A stretch of DNA of 10,336 nt from Gemmatimonadota bacterium (GTDB lineage Bacteria; Gemmatimonadota; Gemmatimonadetes; Gemmatimonadales; GWC2-71-9): assembly GCA_003221985.1 (NCBI GenBank), contig QHUQ01000138.1, forward strand, positions 1 to 10,336. The letters run 5' to 3'. The notes beneath the pieces were generated by a model, which did no database searches, was not told the DNA's origin, and worked only from the letters and a program-made list of their open reading frames with translations. The translations under genes and the position numbers were made by a program. This document shows positions 1 through 7,303 of this stretch, one piece after another. Numbering within the stretch: the first letter of the stretch is position 1; the number at the start of each line of letters is the position of its first letter.

Positions 1-499
1 GGATGCGGGGCGCCGCCGCCGCGACGATGATGCCGTCGAACGGCGCTTCCTCCGGCCATCCCGCCGCGCCGTCGCCCAACCGCGTTTCGATGTTCGTCAG
101 GCCGAGGCGCCGGAACCGCTCTTCGGCCTCGACGAGCAGATCGGGCAGCCGCTCGATCGTAAACACCTTCCCGCTGCCGCACAGATACGCCAGAATCGCG
201 GTCTGATAGCCCGAGCCGGTGCCGATTTCGAGAATCCGGGCGGTGCGCCGGGGCGCCAGCCGTTCGGTCATGAGGGCGACGACGTAGGGTTGGGAGATCG
301 TTTGGCCGCTGCCGATGGGTAGCGGGGCGTCGCTATAAGCGTCCGCGGCTAAATGAGGAGGCAGAAACCATTCGCGCGGCGCCCAGCGCATCGCCGCCAG
401 CACCCGCTGATTCCGCACCCCGCGCCCGGCGAGCTGCCGCATCACCATGCGGGTGCGGGGTCCACGGGTTTCTGGCGCGGGATGTGCTTGCCGGGTCAT
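1..499 (-). CDS. pcm: Protein-L-isoaspartate O-methyltransferase, 3' end outside window
   Basis: This enzyme transfers a methyl group from S-adenosylmethionine to isoaspartyl residues of damaged proteins, starting their repair in the cytoplasm. I translated 166 codons by hand; the C-terminal part lies left of the window. The family hallmark PIGSGQTISQPYVVALM is at about residues 61-77, and the SAM-binding motif I LEIGTGSGY is at residues 90-98. An acidic motif-II-like segment (VFTIERLPDLL) follows. The ATG at 499-497 gives about 17 residues (rich in Pro and Arg) before the usual family start; Met18 (448-446), followed by VMRQLAGRGV, is closer to where homologues begin. Neither start has a clear Shine-Dalgarno sequence. 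The gene diverges from the diguanylate cyclase gene across 32 bp. The identity is firm, the exact start is not. Confidence 0.92.
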   Translation of the reverse strand, partial: MTRQAHPAPETRGPRTRMVMRQLAGRGVRNQRVLAAMRWAPREWFLPPHLAADAYSDAPLPIGSGQTISQPYVVALMTERLAPRRTARILEIGTGSGYQTAILAYLCGSGKVFTIERLPDLLVEAEERFRRLGLTNIETRLGDGAAGWPEEAPFDGIIVAAAAPRI

Positions 500-506
500 G
501 CGTGAA

Positions 507-514
507 ACTATAGC
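507..514. promoter_or_regulatory. Palindromic -10-like element, possible bidirectional promoter
   Basis: The 32-bp gap between the divergent pcm and cyclase genes contains the palindrome CTATAG (508-513). Read on the minus strand it gives TATAGT (512-507), followed by 7 nt and then the pcm ATG, so a transcript starting at the usual distance would be leaderless or nearly so. Read on the plus strand it gives TATAGC (509-514), 17 nt before the cyclase ATG. No good -35 hexamer is visible at 16-18 bp spacing on either side. This is a motif match only. Confidence 0.35.
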
Positions 515-531
515 TTGGCCCCGCCCTCAGC

Positions 532-1953
532 ATGGGAGACGCTCTGCCGGAGTCGGTTCGTCATCGCATACTCCTCCTTGGGAATCCGACGAGCCGCCCG
601 GAAGGTCTCGAGCGCGTCCTCGTGCGCAGCGGCTTTCAGGTCACCGAAGCGGCGGCCGCCAGTCCCCCCGATCTGCTTCTCTATACGCCCGACCCCACCG
701 TGGCGAGTGTCGCGGAGGAGGTGCGCGCGCTGGTGCGCGCCCCCGGCTACGGGGGTGCGCCGGTATTCGTGCTGCTCGGCGCCGGGAAGCTCAACGCCGC
801 CACCGAAGCGCTGCTCGCGGGCGCCCGCGACGCGCTCGTGGCGCCGATTCATCTCCCCGAGCTACGCGCCCGCCTCGATGTCCATATCCGCACCCGCGCC
901 GACGTACGCGACGCACAGGAAGCGCTGCGCGCCAGGGACCTCTTGTTCGACATCTTCCAGGAAGTGTCCTCGGTGCTGCGCCCCGACGAGATCTTCCAGA
1001 CGCTGGTGCGCCGGGTCGGGCAGGCGTTCGGGCTGTCGCACTGCTCCTTTGTCCTGACGGCGCCGGGCGACGATAAGGGCAGGGTCGTGGCGGTGTACGA
1101 GAATCCCGCGATCCGCGACCTGCGAGTCGACCTCGGCCGCTATCCCGAGATTCAGGAGGCGATCCGCACCGAGCGCCCGGTGGTGATCCAGAACGTGCAC
1201 GACCATCCGCTGTTCGCCACGATCCGCCAGCACTGGAATCAGCAGCAGATCGAAGTGAACGTGCAGGCCGCCGTGGCACTCCCGGTCTTCGTACAGGGCA
1301 GGGCGGCGGGCGTGTTCTTTCTCCGCACGGAGAAAGGGGATCCGCAGCTCCGCTCGGCGGATGTCGCGTTCGCCAACACGATCGCGCAGGCCGCGGCACG
1401 GGTGCTCGAGAACGAGGAACGGCGCTCGGCGATCTACCGGCGCCAGATCAGCGCCGGCACCACCGACGAGCTGACGGGATGCGCGTCCCTCGATGCGCTC
1501 GATCGCCGGCTGCGCGATGAGTTCGAGCGCGCGCGGCGCTACTCGCTGCATTTCTCGCTCGTGCTGATCGACATCGATCAGCTGCGCGACATCAACGACC
1601 GGCTGGGCCACGCCGCCGGCGACCGCGTGCTCGGCGAGATCGGCGCGATGCTGCAGCGGGAGATCCGCGCGCCCGATTTCGTGGCGCGCTACGGCGGCGA
1701 CGAGTTCGCCTGCGTGCTGCCCGAGACCGACGGCCCCGGCGGCCGTCATTTCGTCGAGCGCCTGCGGCAGGTGTTCGCCCGCCACACGTTTGCCGACCTC
1801 GGCCCGGCCAAGCCGCCGGGGATCTCCGCCGGTGTGATCGCGTACCCGCACAGCGAGGCGCTGCGACCCGAAGATCTGTTTACGCTCGCCGAAGGCGCGC
1901 TGCAAAAGGCGAAATCGGGCGCACCCGACCGAATCGCCGTAGTGGGGGAATAG
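532..1953 (+). CDS. Diguanylate cyclase: degenerate receiver, GAF and GGDEF domains
   Basis: This 473-residue cytoplasmic protein probably makes cyclic di-GMP from two GTP. Residues about 10-118 have receiver-like (CheY) fold spacing but lack its chemistry: the acidic pair after the first strand is replaced by G17-N18, the phosphoacceptor region reads PDLLLYTPDP, and the conserved Lys-Pro is Ala-Pro. Residues about 130-300 look like a GAF sensor domain (starting near D136 LLFDIFQEVSSVL). The GGDEF domain starts at D312 (DELTG). It has the metal Asp347 in LIDID, the IND..GH guanine-site segment (N355, H360) and an intact GGDEF at 388-392. An inhibitory I-site RAPD lies at 379-382, exactly five residues upstream. 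The cyclase is therefore predicted to be active and product-inhibited. The ATG has no clear Shine-Dalgarno sequence. It is the only plus-strand gene in the window and is followed by a convergent operon. Confidence 0.93.
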   Translation: MGDALPESVRHRILLLGNPTSRPEGLERVLVRSGFQVTEAAAASPPDLLLYTPDPTVASVAEEVRALVRAPGYGGAPVFVLLGAGKLNAATEALLAGARDALVAPIHLPELRARLDVHIRTRADVRDAQEALRARDLLFDIFQEVSSVLRPDEIFQTLVRRVGQAFGLSHCSFVLTAPGDDKGRVVAVYENPAIRDLRVDLGRYPEIQEAIRTERPVVIQNVHDHPLFATIRQHWNQQQIEVNVQAAVALPVFVQGRAAGVFFLRTEKGDPQLRSADVAFANTIAQAAARVLENEERRSAIYRRQISAGTTDELTGCASLDALDRRLRDEFERARRYSLHFSLVLIDIDQLRDINDRLGHAAGDRVLGEIGAMLQREIRAPDFVARYGGDEFACVLPETDGPGGRHFVERLRQVFARHTFADLGPAKPPGISAGVIAYPHSEALRPEDLFTLAEGALQKAKSGAPDRIAVVGE

Positions 1954-1955
1954 GT

Positions 1956-1983
1956 ACGCACGACGCACGACATACGACGTACG
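1956..1983. repeat. 7-bp tandem repeat array in convergent intergenic gap
   Basis: Four contiguous heptamers fill nearly all of the 33-bp gap between the cyclase stop (1951-1953) and the permease stop (1987-1989): ACGCACG twice, then ACATACG and ACGTACG. On the minus strand the unit is CGTGCGT or a variant, closely matching the CGTGCGC units at 10148-10175. GTACG at 1954-1958 can pair with CGTAC at 1978-1982 ahead of a short T run, but a 5-bp stem with a 19-nt loop is too weak to call a terminator. Confidence 0.75.
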
Positions 1984-1986
1984 GTT

Positions 1987-3096
1987 TTAATCGAGCGTCT
2001 TCTGGAAGCGGCGGACCGAGAGGCCAATGAGGACCGTCGCGAAGAGAGCGAGAATCGCCATCTCCTGCCACAGCTCCGTCACGCCGACGCCTTTCAGCAG
2101 AATGCCGCGCAGCACCTTGAGGAAGTGGGTGAGCGGCAGAAACGCGCCGATCCACTGAAACACGGCCGGCATCGCCTGGCGTGGGAACATGAATCCCGAC
2201 AGCAGAATGTTGGGGAGAACAAAGAAGAAACTGGCCTGCATCGCCTGCTGCTGGGTCCGGACCAGCGTCGACACGAACAGGCCGAGCGCCAGGCTCGCCA
2301 CGATGAAGATGAAGGCGATGGCGTAGAGCAGCAGCACATTGCCCGTCAGCGGCACGTCGAACACGAACCTGCCGAGTAACAGGACCGTCGTCATCTGGAC
2401 GAGGCCGACCCCGACATAGGGGGCGATCTTGCCCAGCATCAACTCGGTCTTGGTGATCGGCGTGACGATCAGCTGTTCCAGCGTGCCGCGTTCGCGCTCG
2501 CGCACGATCGCCATCGCCGTCACCAGCACCAGCGTGATCGTGAGGATGACACCGACCAGCCCCGGGACGATGTAGTTGGGGCTGCGCAGCCCCGGGTTGT
2601 AGCGCGGCCGAATGCGCGTCTCGAGGGGGAGCTGGCTCGTGTGCGCGGCCGCCGCCAGGATCTCCAGGTTGCGCACCTGCGCGACGCCCGCGGCGGCGGC
2701 CAGCGCCGCCTGCGAGGACAGCGGGTCCGACGCATCCACGATCACCTGGATCGTCGCCGTCGTGCCGCGCGTGAGATCGCGCGGAAAGTCATGCGGGATC
2801 GCGATGCCGGCCTGCGCGTCGCCCCGGGCGATCCAGGCGTCGAGCGCCTCGCGTCCGTCGACCTGAGCGACGATGCGAAAGTTGCCCGTGTTCTGGAACG
2901 CCGCGATGGCGTCGCGGCTCGTCGGCGTCCGCGATTCGTCCAGCACTACCGTCGGGATGTGGCGCACATCGGTCTGAATCGCGAAGCCGAACAGCAGCAG
3001 CTGAATGATCGGGACCGCGACCATGATGCCCAGCGTCAGGCGATCCCGCCGCATCTGGATGAATTCCTTCCGGAACATCGGACCGAAGCGCTTCAT
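1987..3096 (-). CDS. ABC-2 type exporter permease
   Basis: This 369-residue inner-membrane permease is of the ABC-2 (YbhS/YhhJ-like) family and forms the channel of an exporter. The N-terminus KEFIQMRRDRLTLGIM is typical of the family, with a first membrane helix at about 22-42. A long extracytoplasmic domain follows (about 45-170, including VVLDESRTPTS and IVDASDP). Then come five more hydrophobic segments from PNYIVPGLVGVIL onward. The conserved RERERGTLEQL segment just after the second helix is the coupling region that touches the ATPase. Length and topology are normal for the family. Its ATG overlaps the ATPase stop as ATGA, and an AGGAG lies 8 nt upstream within the ATPase tail, giving one of the clearer ribosome sites of the operon. 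Only one permease gene is present, so it probably works as a homodimer. The substrate cannot be read from sequence. Confidence 0.93.
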   Translation of the reverse strand: MKRFGPMFRKEFIQMRRDRLTLGIMVAVPIIQLLLFGFAIQTDVRHIPTVVLDESRTPTSRDAIAAFQNTGNFRIVAQVDGREALDAWIARGDAQAGIAIPHDFPRDLTRGTTATIQVIVDASDPLSSQAALAAAAGVAQVRNLEILAAAAHTSQLPLETRIRPRYNPGLRSPNYIVPGLVGVILTITLVLVTAMAIVRERERGTLEQLIVTPITKTELMLGKIAPYVGVGLVQMTTVLLLGRFVFDVPLTGNVLLLYAIAFIFIVASLALGLFVSTLVRTQQQAMQASFFFVLPNILLSGFMFPRQAMPAVFQWIGAFLPLTHFLKVLRGILLKGVGVTELWQEMAILALFATVLIGLSVRRFQKTLD

Positions 3097-3839
3097 GCCT
3101 CCTGCTCCTGCTCGTCCCGCTCCTGCAGGATGATGAACGCGTCCTCCAGGTCCTTGCCGCCCACCTGCTTCGCAACCTCATCCGGCGTTCCCAGCGCAAT
3201 GAGGTGCCCCTGGCTGAGCAGGGCGATGCGGCCACAGCGTCCGGCCTCATCCATGTAGTGTGTCGTGACGATCACCGTGGTGCCCTGCGCGGCCAGCGTC
3301 TTGATGGTGCTCCAGAATCCGCGCCGCGCCGCGGGATCGACCCCGGCCGTCGGCTCGTCGAGAAACAGCACGGCGGGGCTGTGCATCAGCGCACACGCGA
3401 GGGCCAGCCGCTGCTTCCAGCCGCCCGACAGCGTGCCGGCGAGCTGATTCAGGCGGCGCTCCAGCCCGAGAAAAGAGACGACCTCCGCGACGCGCCCGTG
3501 GCGGCCGGCGCCCTTGAGACCGTAGATGCCGCCGTAGAAATCCATGTTCTCGGCGACGGTGAGGTCTTCGTAGAGCCCGAAGCGCTGCGACATGTAGCCG
3601 ATGCGCTCTTTGATCAGATCAGGCGATTCCCGCACATCGACGCCCGCGACGACCGCGGTGCCCTCCGACGGCGCGAGCAGGCCGCACAACATGCGGATCG
3701 TGGTGGTCTTGCCCGAGCCGTTGGGGCCCAGCAGTCCGAAGACTTCACCCTTGGCGATGGTGAGACTCAGGTCGCGCACGGCAACGATGGGACCGAAGCG
3801 GCGTGTGAGGTGACGAATGTCTACGGCGACGTCGTTCAC
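3093..3839 (-). CDS. ABC exporter ATP-binding protein
   Basis: This 248-residue ATPase powers the adjacent ABC-2 permease from the cytoplasmic face. Visible motifs are Walker A GPNGSGKTT (38-46), a Q-loop in YMSQRFGLYEDLT, the signature LSGGWKQRLALACAL, Walker B LFLDEPTAGVDP and the switch His in TTHYMDEA. The DEPTAGVDP and LSGG-WKQR forms are typical of the YbhF/CcmA-like drug and multidrug export group. I chose GTG at 3839-3837 because it overlaps the stop of the upstream membrane fusion gene as GTGA and places the first strand at the family's normal distance from Walker A. The open frame continues 88 codons upstream to 4103, but only as a shadow of the upstream gene. Confidence 0.95.
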   Translation of the reverse strand: MNDVAVDIRHLTRRFGPIVAVRDLSLTIAKGEVFGLLGPNGSGKTTTIRMLCGLLAPSEGTAVVAGVDVRESPDLIKERIGYMSQRFGLYEDLTVAENMDFYGGIYGLKGAGRHGRVAEVVSFLGLERRLNQLAGTLSGGWKQRLALACALMHSPAVLFLDEPTAGVDPAARRGFWSTIKTLAAQGTTVIVTTHYMDEAGRCGRIALLSQGHLIALGTPDEVAKQVGGKDLEDAFIILQERDEQEQEA

Positions 3840-4708
3840 GGCAGCAGCGGAATTTCGACCCGCACCGGCATCCCCGCCTTGAGCCGGCCACCGGCTCCGT
3901 CGGTCGTGACCTTGATGCCGAACACGAGATCGGCGCGCTCGCGCTCGGTGAGCGCCGCCCGCGGCGTGAATTCCGCACGCGGGGCGATCTCCGTGACATG
4001 TCCCGAGAAACTCGTATCCGGATACCCATCCACGCGAATCCGAACCTCCTGGCCGGTCTTGAGACGCGCCACGAACCGCTCGCCGACGTAGGCGCGAATC
4101 CACGGCGCGCGCACCAGACCGATCGACACCACGGGGACGCCCGCGGTGATGACCTCGCCCCGCTCAGCGTAGCGGGTCAGCACGATGCCATCGGCGGGCG
4201 ACAGCACCACGAGCTGGTCGCGGATCGATGCGGTCGCCTCTGCCCCCGCCCGCGCCGCCTGCGATTCGCGCACGCTGGCGCGCACCGCCTGCAGACGCGC
4301 GACGGCAGCGGCGGCCGCCGACTGCAGACGCTCCAACTCCTGGGGCGATGCGATGCCCTGCGTGGCCAGCACGCGCGCCCGCGCGAGGTCGTTCGCGCTG
4401 CGCTGGCTGTCCGCTTCCGCGGCGCGGATCTCCGCGGTGCGGGTGGTGGCGGCGTCGGCGAGAGCGCGCCGTTGTTCGATCAGGGCGGAGAGGCCGGGTT
4501 GCTCCAGCACGGCGACCGTGTCCCCGGCATGGACCGAATCGCCTTCGTCTTTGAGGAGTCGGGAGAGCCGGCCGGAGGCGAGCGGGCTGAGCCGGATCTC
4601 GCGAATCTCGACCGTCCCGGCGACGGTGAGGGTGTTGCTCGATCCGGTGCACGCCGCCGCGAGCAGCGCGGCGAACGCTACCGCCGCGGGCGAGGAGCGC
4701 GCAGCCAA
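3836..4708 (-). CDS. HlyD/YbhG-like membrane fusion lipoprotein of ABC exporter
   Basis: This periplasmic adaptor, 290 residues, joins the ABC exporter to an outer-membrane partner that is not in this window. An N-terminal hydrophobic stretch ends in LLAAAC (Cys20), a weak lipobox, so it may be lipid-anchored. The first lipoyl half-motif spans about residues 27-70 (VEIREIRLSPLASGRL, DEGDSVHAGDTVAVLE). An Ala/Arg/Glu-rich coiled-coil hairpin fills about 75-165. The second lipoyl half (VVLSPADGIVLTRYAERGEVI) and a beta-barrel region (IRAYVGERFVARLKTGQEV) follow. The only start giving a signal peptide is TTG at 4708-4706, which overlaps the end of the EnvC-like gene by 31 bp. The product, ATPase and permease make a minimal tripartite-type exporter. 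The family is sure; the start is less sure. Confidence 0.9.
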   Translation of the reverse strand: MAARSSPAAVAFAALLAAACTGSSNTLTVAGTVEIREIRLSPLASGRLSRLLKDEGDSVHAGDTVAVLEQPGLSALIEQRRALADAATTRTAEIRAAEADSQRSANDLARARVLATQGIASPQELERLQSAAAAAVARLQAVRASVRESQAARAGAEATASIRDQLVVLSPADGIVLTRYAERGEVITAGVPVVSIGLVRAPWIRAYVGERFVARLKTGQEVRIRVDGYPDTSFSGHVTEIAPRAEFTPRAALTERERADLVFGIKVTTDGAGGRLKAGMPVRVEIPLLP

Positions 4709-5916
4709 TTGCCGGGATCCAGTGCGATACCGCCCTGGCCGCGAATCTCGAAATGGAGGTGCGGGCCTTCGTCGCTCGACTCGCCGCCGACGTGGCCGAT
4801 CAGCTGGCCACGGATCACGCGGTCACCCTGGCGCACGGTCGCATCGTTGAGGTAAGCGTAGAACGTGTAATACCCGCCGCCATGATCGATCAGCACCGAC
4901 GTGAGATACAGGCCGAGCGGTCCGGCGAGGCTCACGGTGCCTGCGGCGACCGCGCGCACCGCCGTCCCCACGGGCGCTCTGATCCCGATGCCGTGCCGGG
5001 GGATGCGCGTGTTGTTGGGGCCGGTCGTCGTCCCGAAGGGGTAGATGATCGACCCCCCCCCTTCCACCGGCCAGTCGAGACTGCCGAGGTCGGCGGTCGT
5101 GATGGTGCCGGCCGCCGCGGTGACGCCGCGTGACTCCGCCGCGCGCCGCGCGCGCTCGAGCGCCTCGATGCGGTCGTTGAGCGACTTCTCGTCCTTGTCG
5201 AGGCGCGTCAGCCGTTGCTCTGCCTGGCGCGCATTGCGCCGAGTCTCCCGCAGGTTGGTCTCCCGCTCGTGCTCGAGCGTGAGGTAGCGCCCCAGCTCGT
5301 CGGTACGCTCGCGGCGGCGCCGGCCCAGCGTCTCGCGCGCGTCCACCAGTAGCTGGCGCTGCCGCTCGACGCGGCGCCGGAGCTTGTCCATGTCGTTGGC
5401 GAGTAGCCGGTCCTGCTGGGTGACGAGATAGAGATACTTGTAGCGCGACAGCAGGTCGCCGAAGCTCTCGGCGGCGAGCAGCACCTGCCAGCTGTACAAT
5501 GCGCCCCGCTTGTAGATGTCCACGAGCCGCCGCTCGAGCACCGCGCGCTTCTCGAGCAGCGCGTCCTGCGCGATCAGCAGATCCACCGTGATCTGGTCGA
5601 TCTGCCCGCCGAGTCCGGCGATCTGCCGATCCAACTCGTTGACGATGCGGTTGGTGCTCTGTTTCTGTGATTCGATGTTCGCGATTTCGTCCGAGAGCGA
5701 GTGCGCCTGCGTGCGGAGCCGCGCGAGCTCCTGCTCGACCTCGGAGCGCTCGCGGCGGATGCCCTCGAGCCTCTGCTGGTTTTCTTGCATCTGCTGCTGG
5801 TACGTCGGACGCTGCGCGGGAAGGGGGACGGGGGACGAGGGAAGGGTAAGGCAAGCGACGATCGTCGCGCCGAGTAGTACCCGTCCCGCTTCCCCCGTCC
5901 CTCGTCCCTGGTTCAT
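4678..5916 (-). CDS. envC: EnvC-like coiled-coil protein with degenerate LytM (M23) domain
   Basis: This 412-residue secreted protein is probably the periplasmic partner of FtsEX, which in E. coli controls amidase activation at the septum. A signal peptide (hydrophobic about V13-L25) ends near PLPAQ, residue 34. A long coiled coil fills about 38-275 (YQQQMQENQQRLEG onward, rich in E, R, Q, L). A LytM domain covers about 285-405. Its first zinc motif is degenerate: canonical HxGxD aligns with RHGIGI, so the ligand positions are R307 and G311. The AHL motif reads AYL (Y355), while the HxH pair H386-L-H388 remains. This resembles EnvC-type activators that lack hydrolase activity rather than active endopeptidases. 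ATG at 5916-5914 overlaps the ftsX stop as ATGA. The signal-peptide coding region is built from two inverted heptamer arrays, and a nine-G tract lies just before the LytM domain. Confidence 0.88.
   Translation of the reverse strand: MNQGRGTGEAGRVLLGATIVACLTLPSSPVPLPAQRPTYQQQMQENQQRLEGIRRERSEVEQELARLRTQAHSLSDEIANIESQKQSTNRIVNELDRQIAGLGGQIDQITVDLLIAQDALLEKRAVLERRLVDIYKRGALYSWQVLLAAESFGDLLSRYKYLYLVTQQDRLLANDMDKLRRRVERQRQLLVDARETLGRRRRERTDELGRYLTLEHERETNLRETRRNARQAEQRLTRLDKDEKSLNDRIEALERARRAAESRGVTAAAGTITTADLGSLDWPVEGGGSIIYPFGTTTGPNNTRIPRHGIGIRAPVGTAVRAVAAGTVSLAGPLGLYLTSVLIDHGGGYYTFYAYLNDATVRQGDRVIRGQLIGHVGGESSDEGPHLHFEIRGQGGIALDPGNWLRAPRPRR
5053..5061. repeat. Nine-base homopolymer tract inside the EnvC-like gene
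   Basis: The plus strand has nine consecutive C, read as nine G on the coding strand. They encode the Gly-Gly-Gly of VEGGGSII between the coiled coil and the LytM domain. Such tracts are slippage-prone in replication and in sequencing; a one-base change would remove the whole LytM domain. Confidence 0.8.
5818..5908. repeat. Inverted pair of 7-bp tandem arrays within signal-peptide codons
   Basis: Two 29-bp purine/pyrimidine-biased arrays, 5818-5846 (units near GGGACGR) and 5880-5908 (units near CCCGTCC), are reverse complements of each other at 24 of 29 positions. They are separated by 33 bp. Inside the spacer is a perfect 14-bp palindrome, GCGACGATCGTCGC (5855-5868). On the coding strand the arrays encode the n-region (NQGRGTGEAGR) and the stretch after the hydrophobic core (LPSSPVPLPAQ) of the EnvC-like signal peptide. 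The messenger could form a large hairpin right after the start codon. Confidence 0.8.
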
Positions 5917-6607
5917 ACGCGCTTCAGGTGCCGTCCGACACTGATGGTGCTTCCGAGGAGTCCGATCAACGCCCCGAAGGCGATGATCGCGACCGCCTGT
6001 TCCTGGGTGAAGAACGCCGACTGGAGCAGGTACCGATTGATCAGCAGAAATGCGGCGAACGACAGGCCAACCGCGACCATGCCCCCCAGCAGGCCCTTGA
6101 TGGCGCCCTGCAGCAGGAATGGCAGGCGAATGAAGCCGTCCGTCGCGCCGACCAGCCGCATGATCGCGATCTCGCGGCTGCGCTGCAACACGGCCATGCG
6201 GATCGTCGTGCCGATGATGATGATCGCGACGACGGCGAACGCCGCCCCGACCACGATGCCCACGGCCGCCGCGAGGCCCCGTAGGCGATCGAGCTTCTCG
6301 ACCCAATCGCGCCCGAACCGCACGTCATCCACGAACCCGAATCCCCGCATCCGCTCGGCGACGGCGGCGACGTGATCGGTGTCGCGGAATCCGGGCTTGA
6401 GCTTCACTTCGATGGAGGCGGGCAGGGGATTCCGCTCCAGCTCCTGCATCACGTCCCGCAGCTCGACGAGCTCGGCGCGTGCCCGCGCGAGCGCGTCGTC
6501 TTCCGAGACGTACGTCGCGGACTGCACCTCGGGGATCGTCGTCACCGAGAGCACCGAGAGCAGCGGTGCACGCTTGAAGGTGAGGATTGCCTCGCGGAAC
6601 GTCAGGT

Positions 6608-6611
<4 letters not shown>
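5913..6611 (-). CDS. ftsX: FtsX cell-division permease-like protein lacking first membrane helix
   Basis: FtsX pairs with FtsE in the inner membrane and carries septal signals to a periplasmic partner such as EnvC. This copy has 232 codons. Residues 1-26 (NLTFREAIL...LSVLSVTTI) match the cytoplasmic start up to the edge of the first helix. At P27 the sequence jumps to PEVQSATYVSEDDALARA, part of the periplasmic domain, with the first membrane helix and the start of that domain absent. From memory of the family this is about 50-65 missing residues, in frame, with the junction at about 6533/6534. The rest is normal: NPLPASIEV, helix at about 114-137, the conserved EIAIMRLVGAT (147-157), and helices at about 165-191 and 205-225. 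GTG at 6611-6609 overlaps the ftsE stop as GTGA. As written, the membrane topology would be wrong. Confidence 0.9.

Positions 6612-7303
<692 letters not shown>

Noticed and set aside
447..1076. 209-residue plus-strand frame overlapping the cyclase start
   Set aside because: Arg/Pro-rich shadow with no domain; it overlaps pcm and the cyclase in a different frame.
862..1968. 368-residue minus-strand open frame opposite the cyclase gene
   Set aside because: It is antisense to a cyclase with complete GAF and GGDEF motifs and shows no recognisable domain; high GC content makes long antisense frames common.
1954..1989. Rho-independent terminator between convergent genes
   Set aside because: The only stem is 5 bp (GTACG/CGTAC) with a 19-nt loop and a short T run; the region is better described as a heptamer array.
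3204..4091. 295-residue plus-strand open frame opposite the ABC ATPase and membrane fusion genes
   Set aside because: It is a shadow of two genes with clear motifs, has a His/Arg/Asp-rich composition and no domain.
3840..4103. Upstream extension of the ABC ATPase frame
   Set aside because: It reads the membrane fusion gene in another frame, and the GTGA overlap at 3836-3839 gives a normal ATPase length.
5917..6306. Upstream extension of the EnvC-like frame into ftsX
   Set aside because: The peptide is Arg/Gly/His-rich shadow of ftsX; the ATG at 5916 overlapping the ftsX stop precedes a signal peptide.
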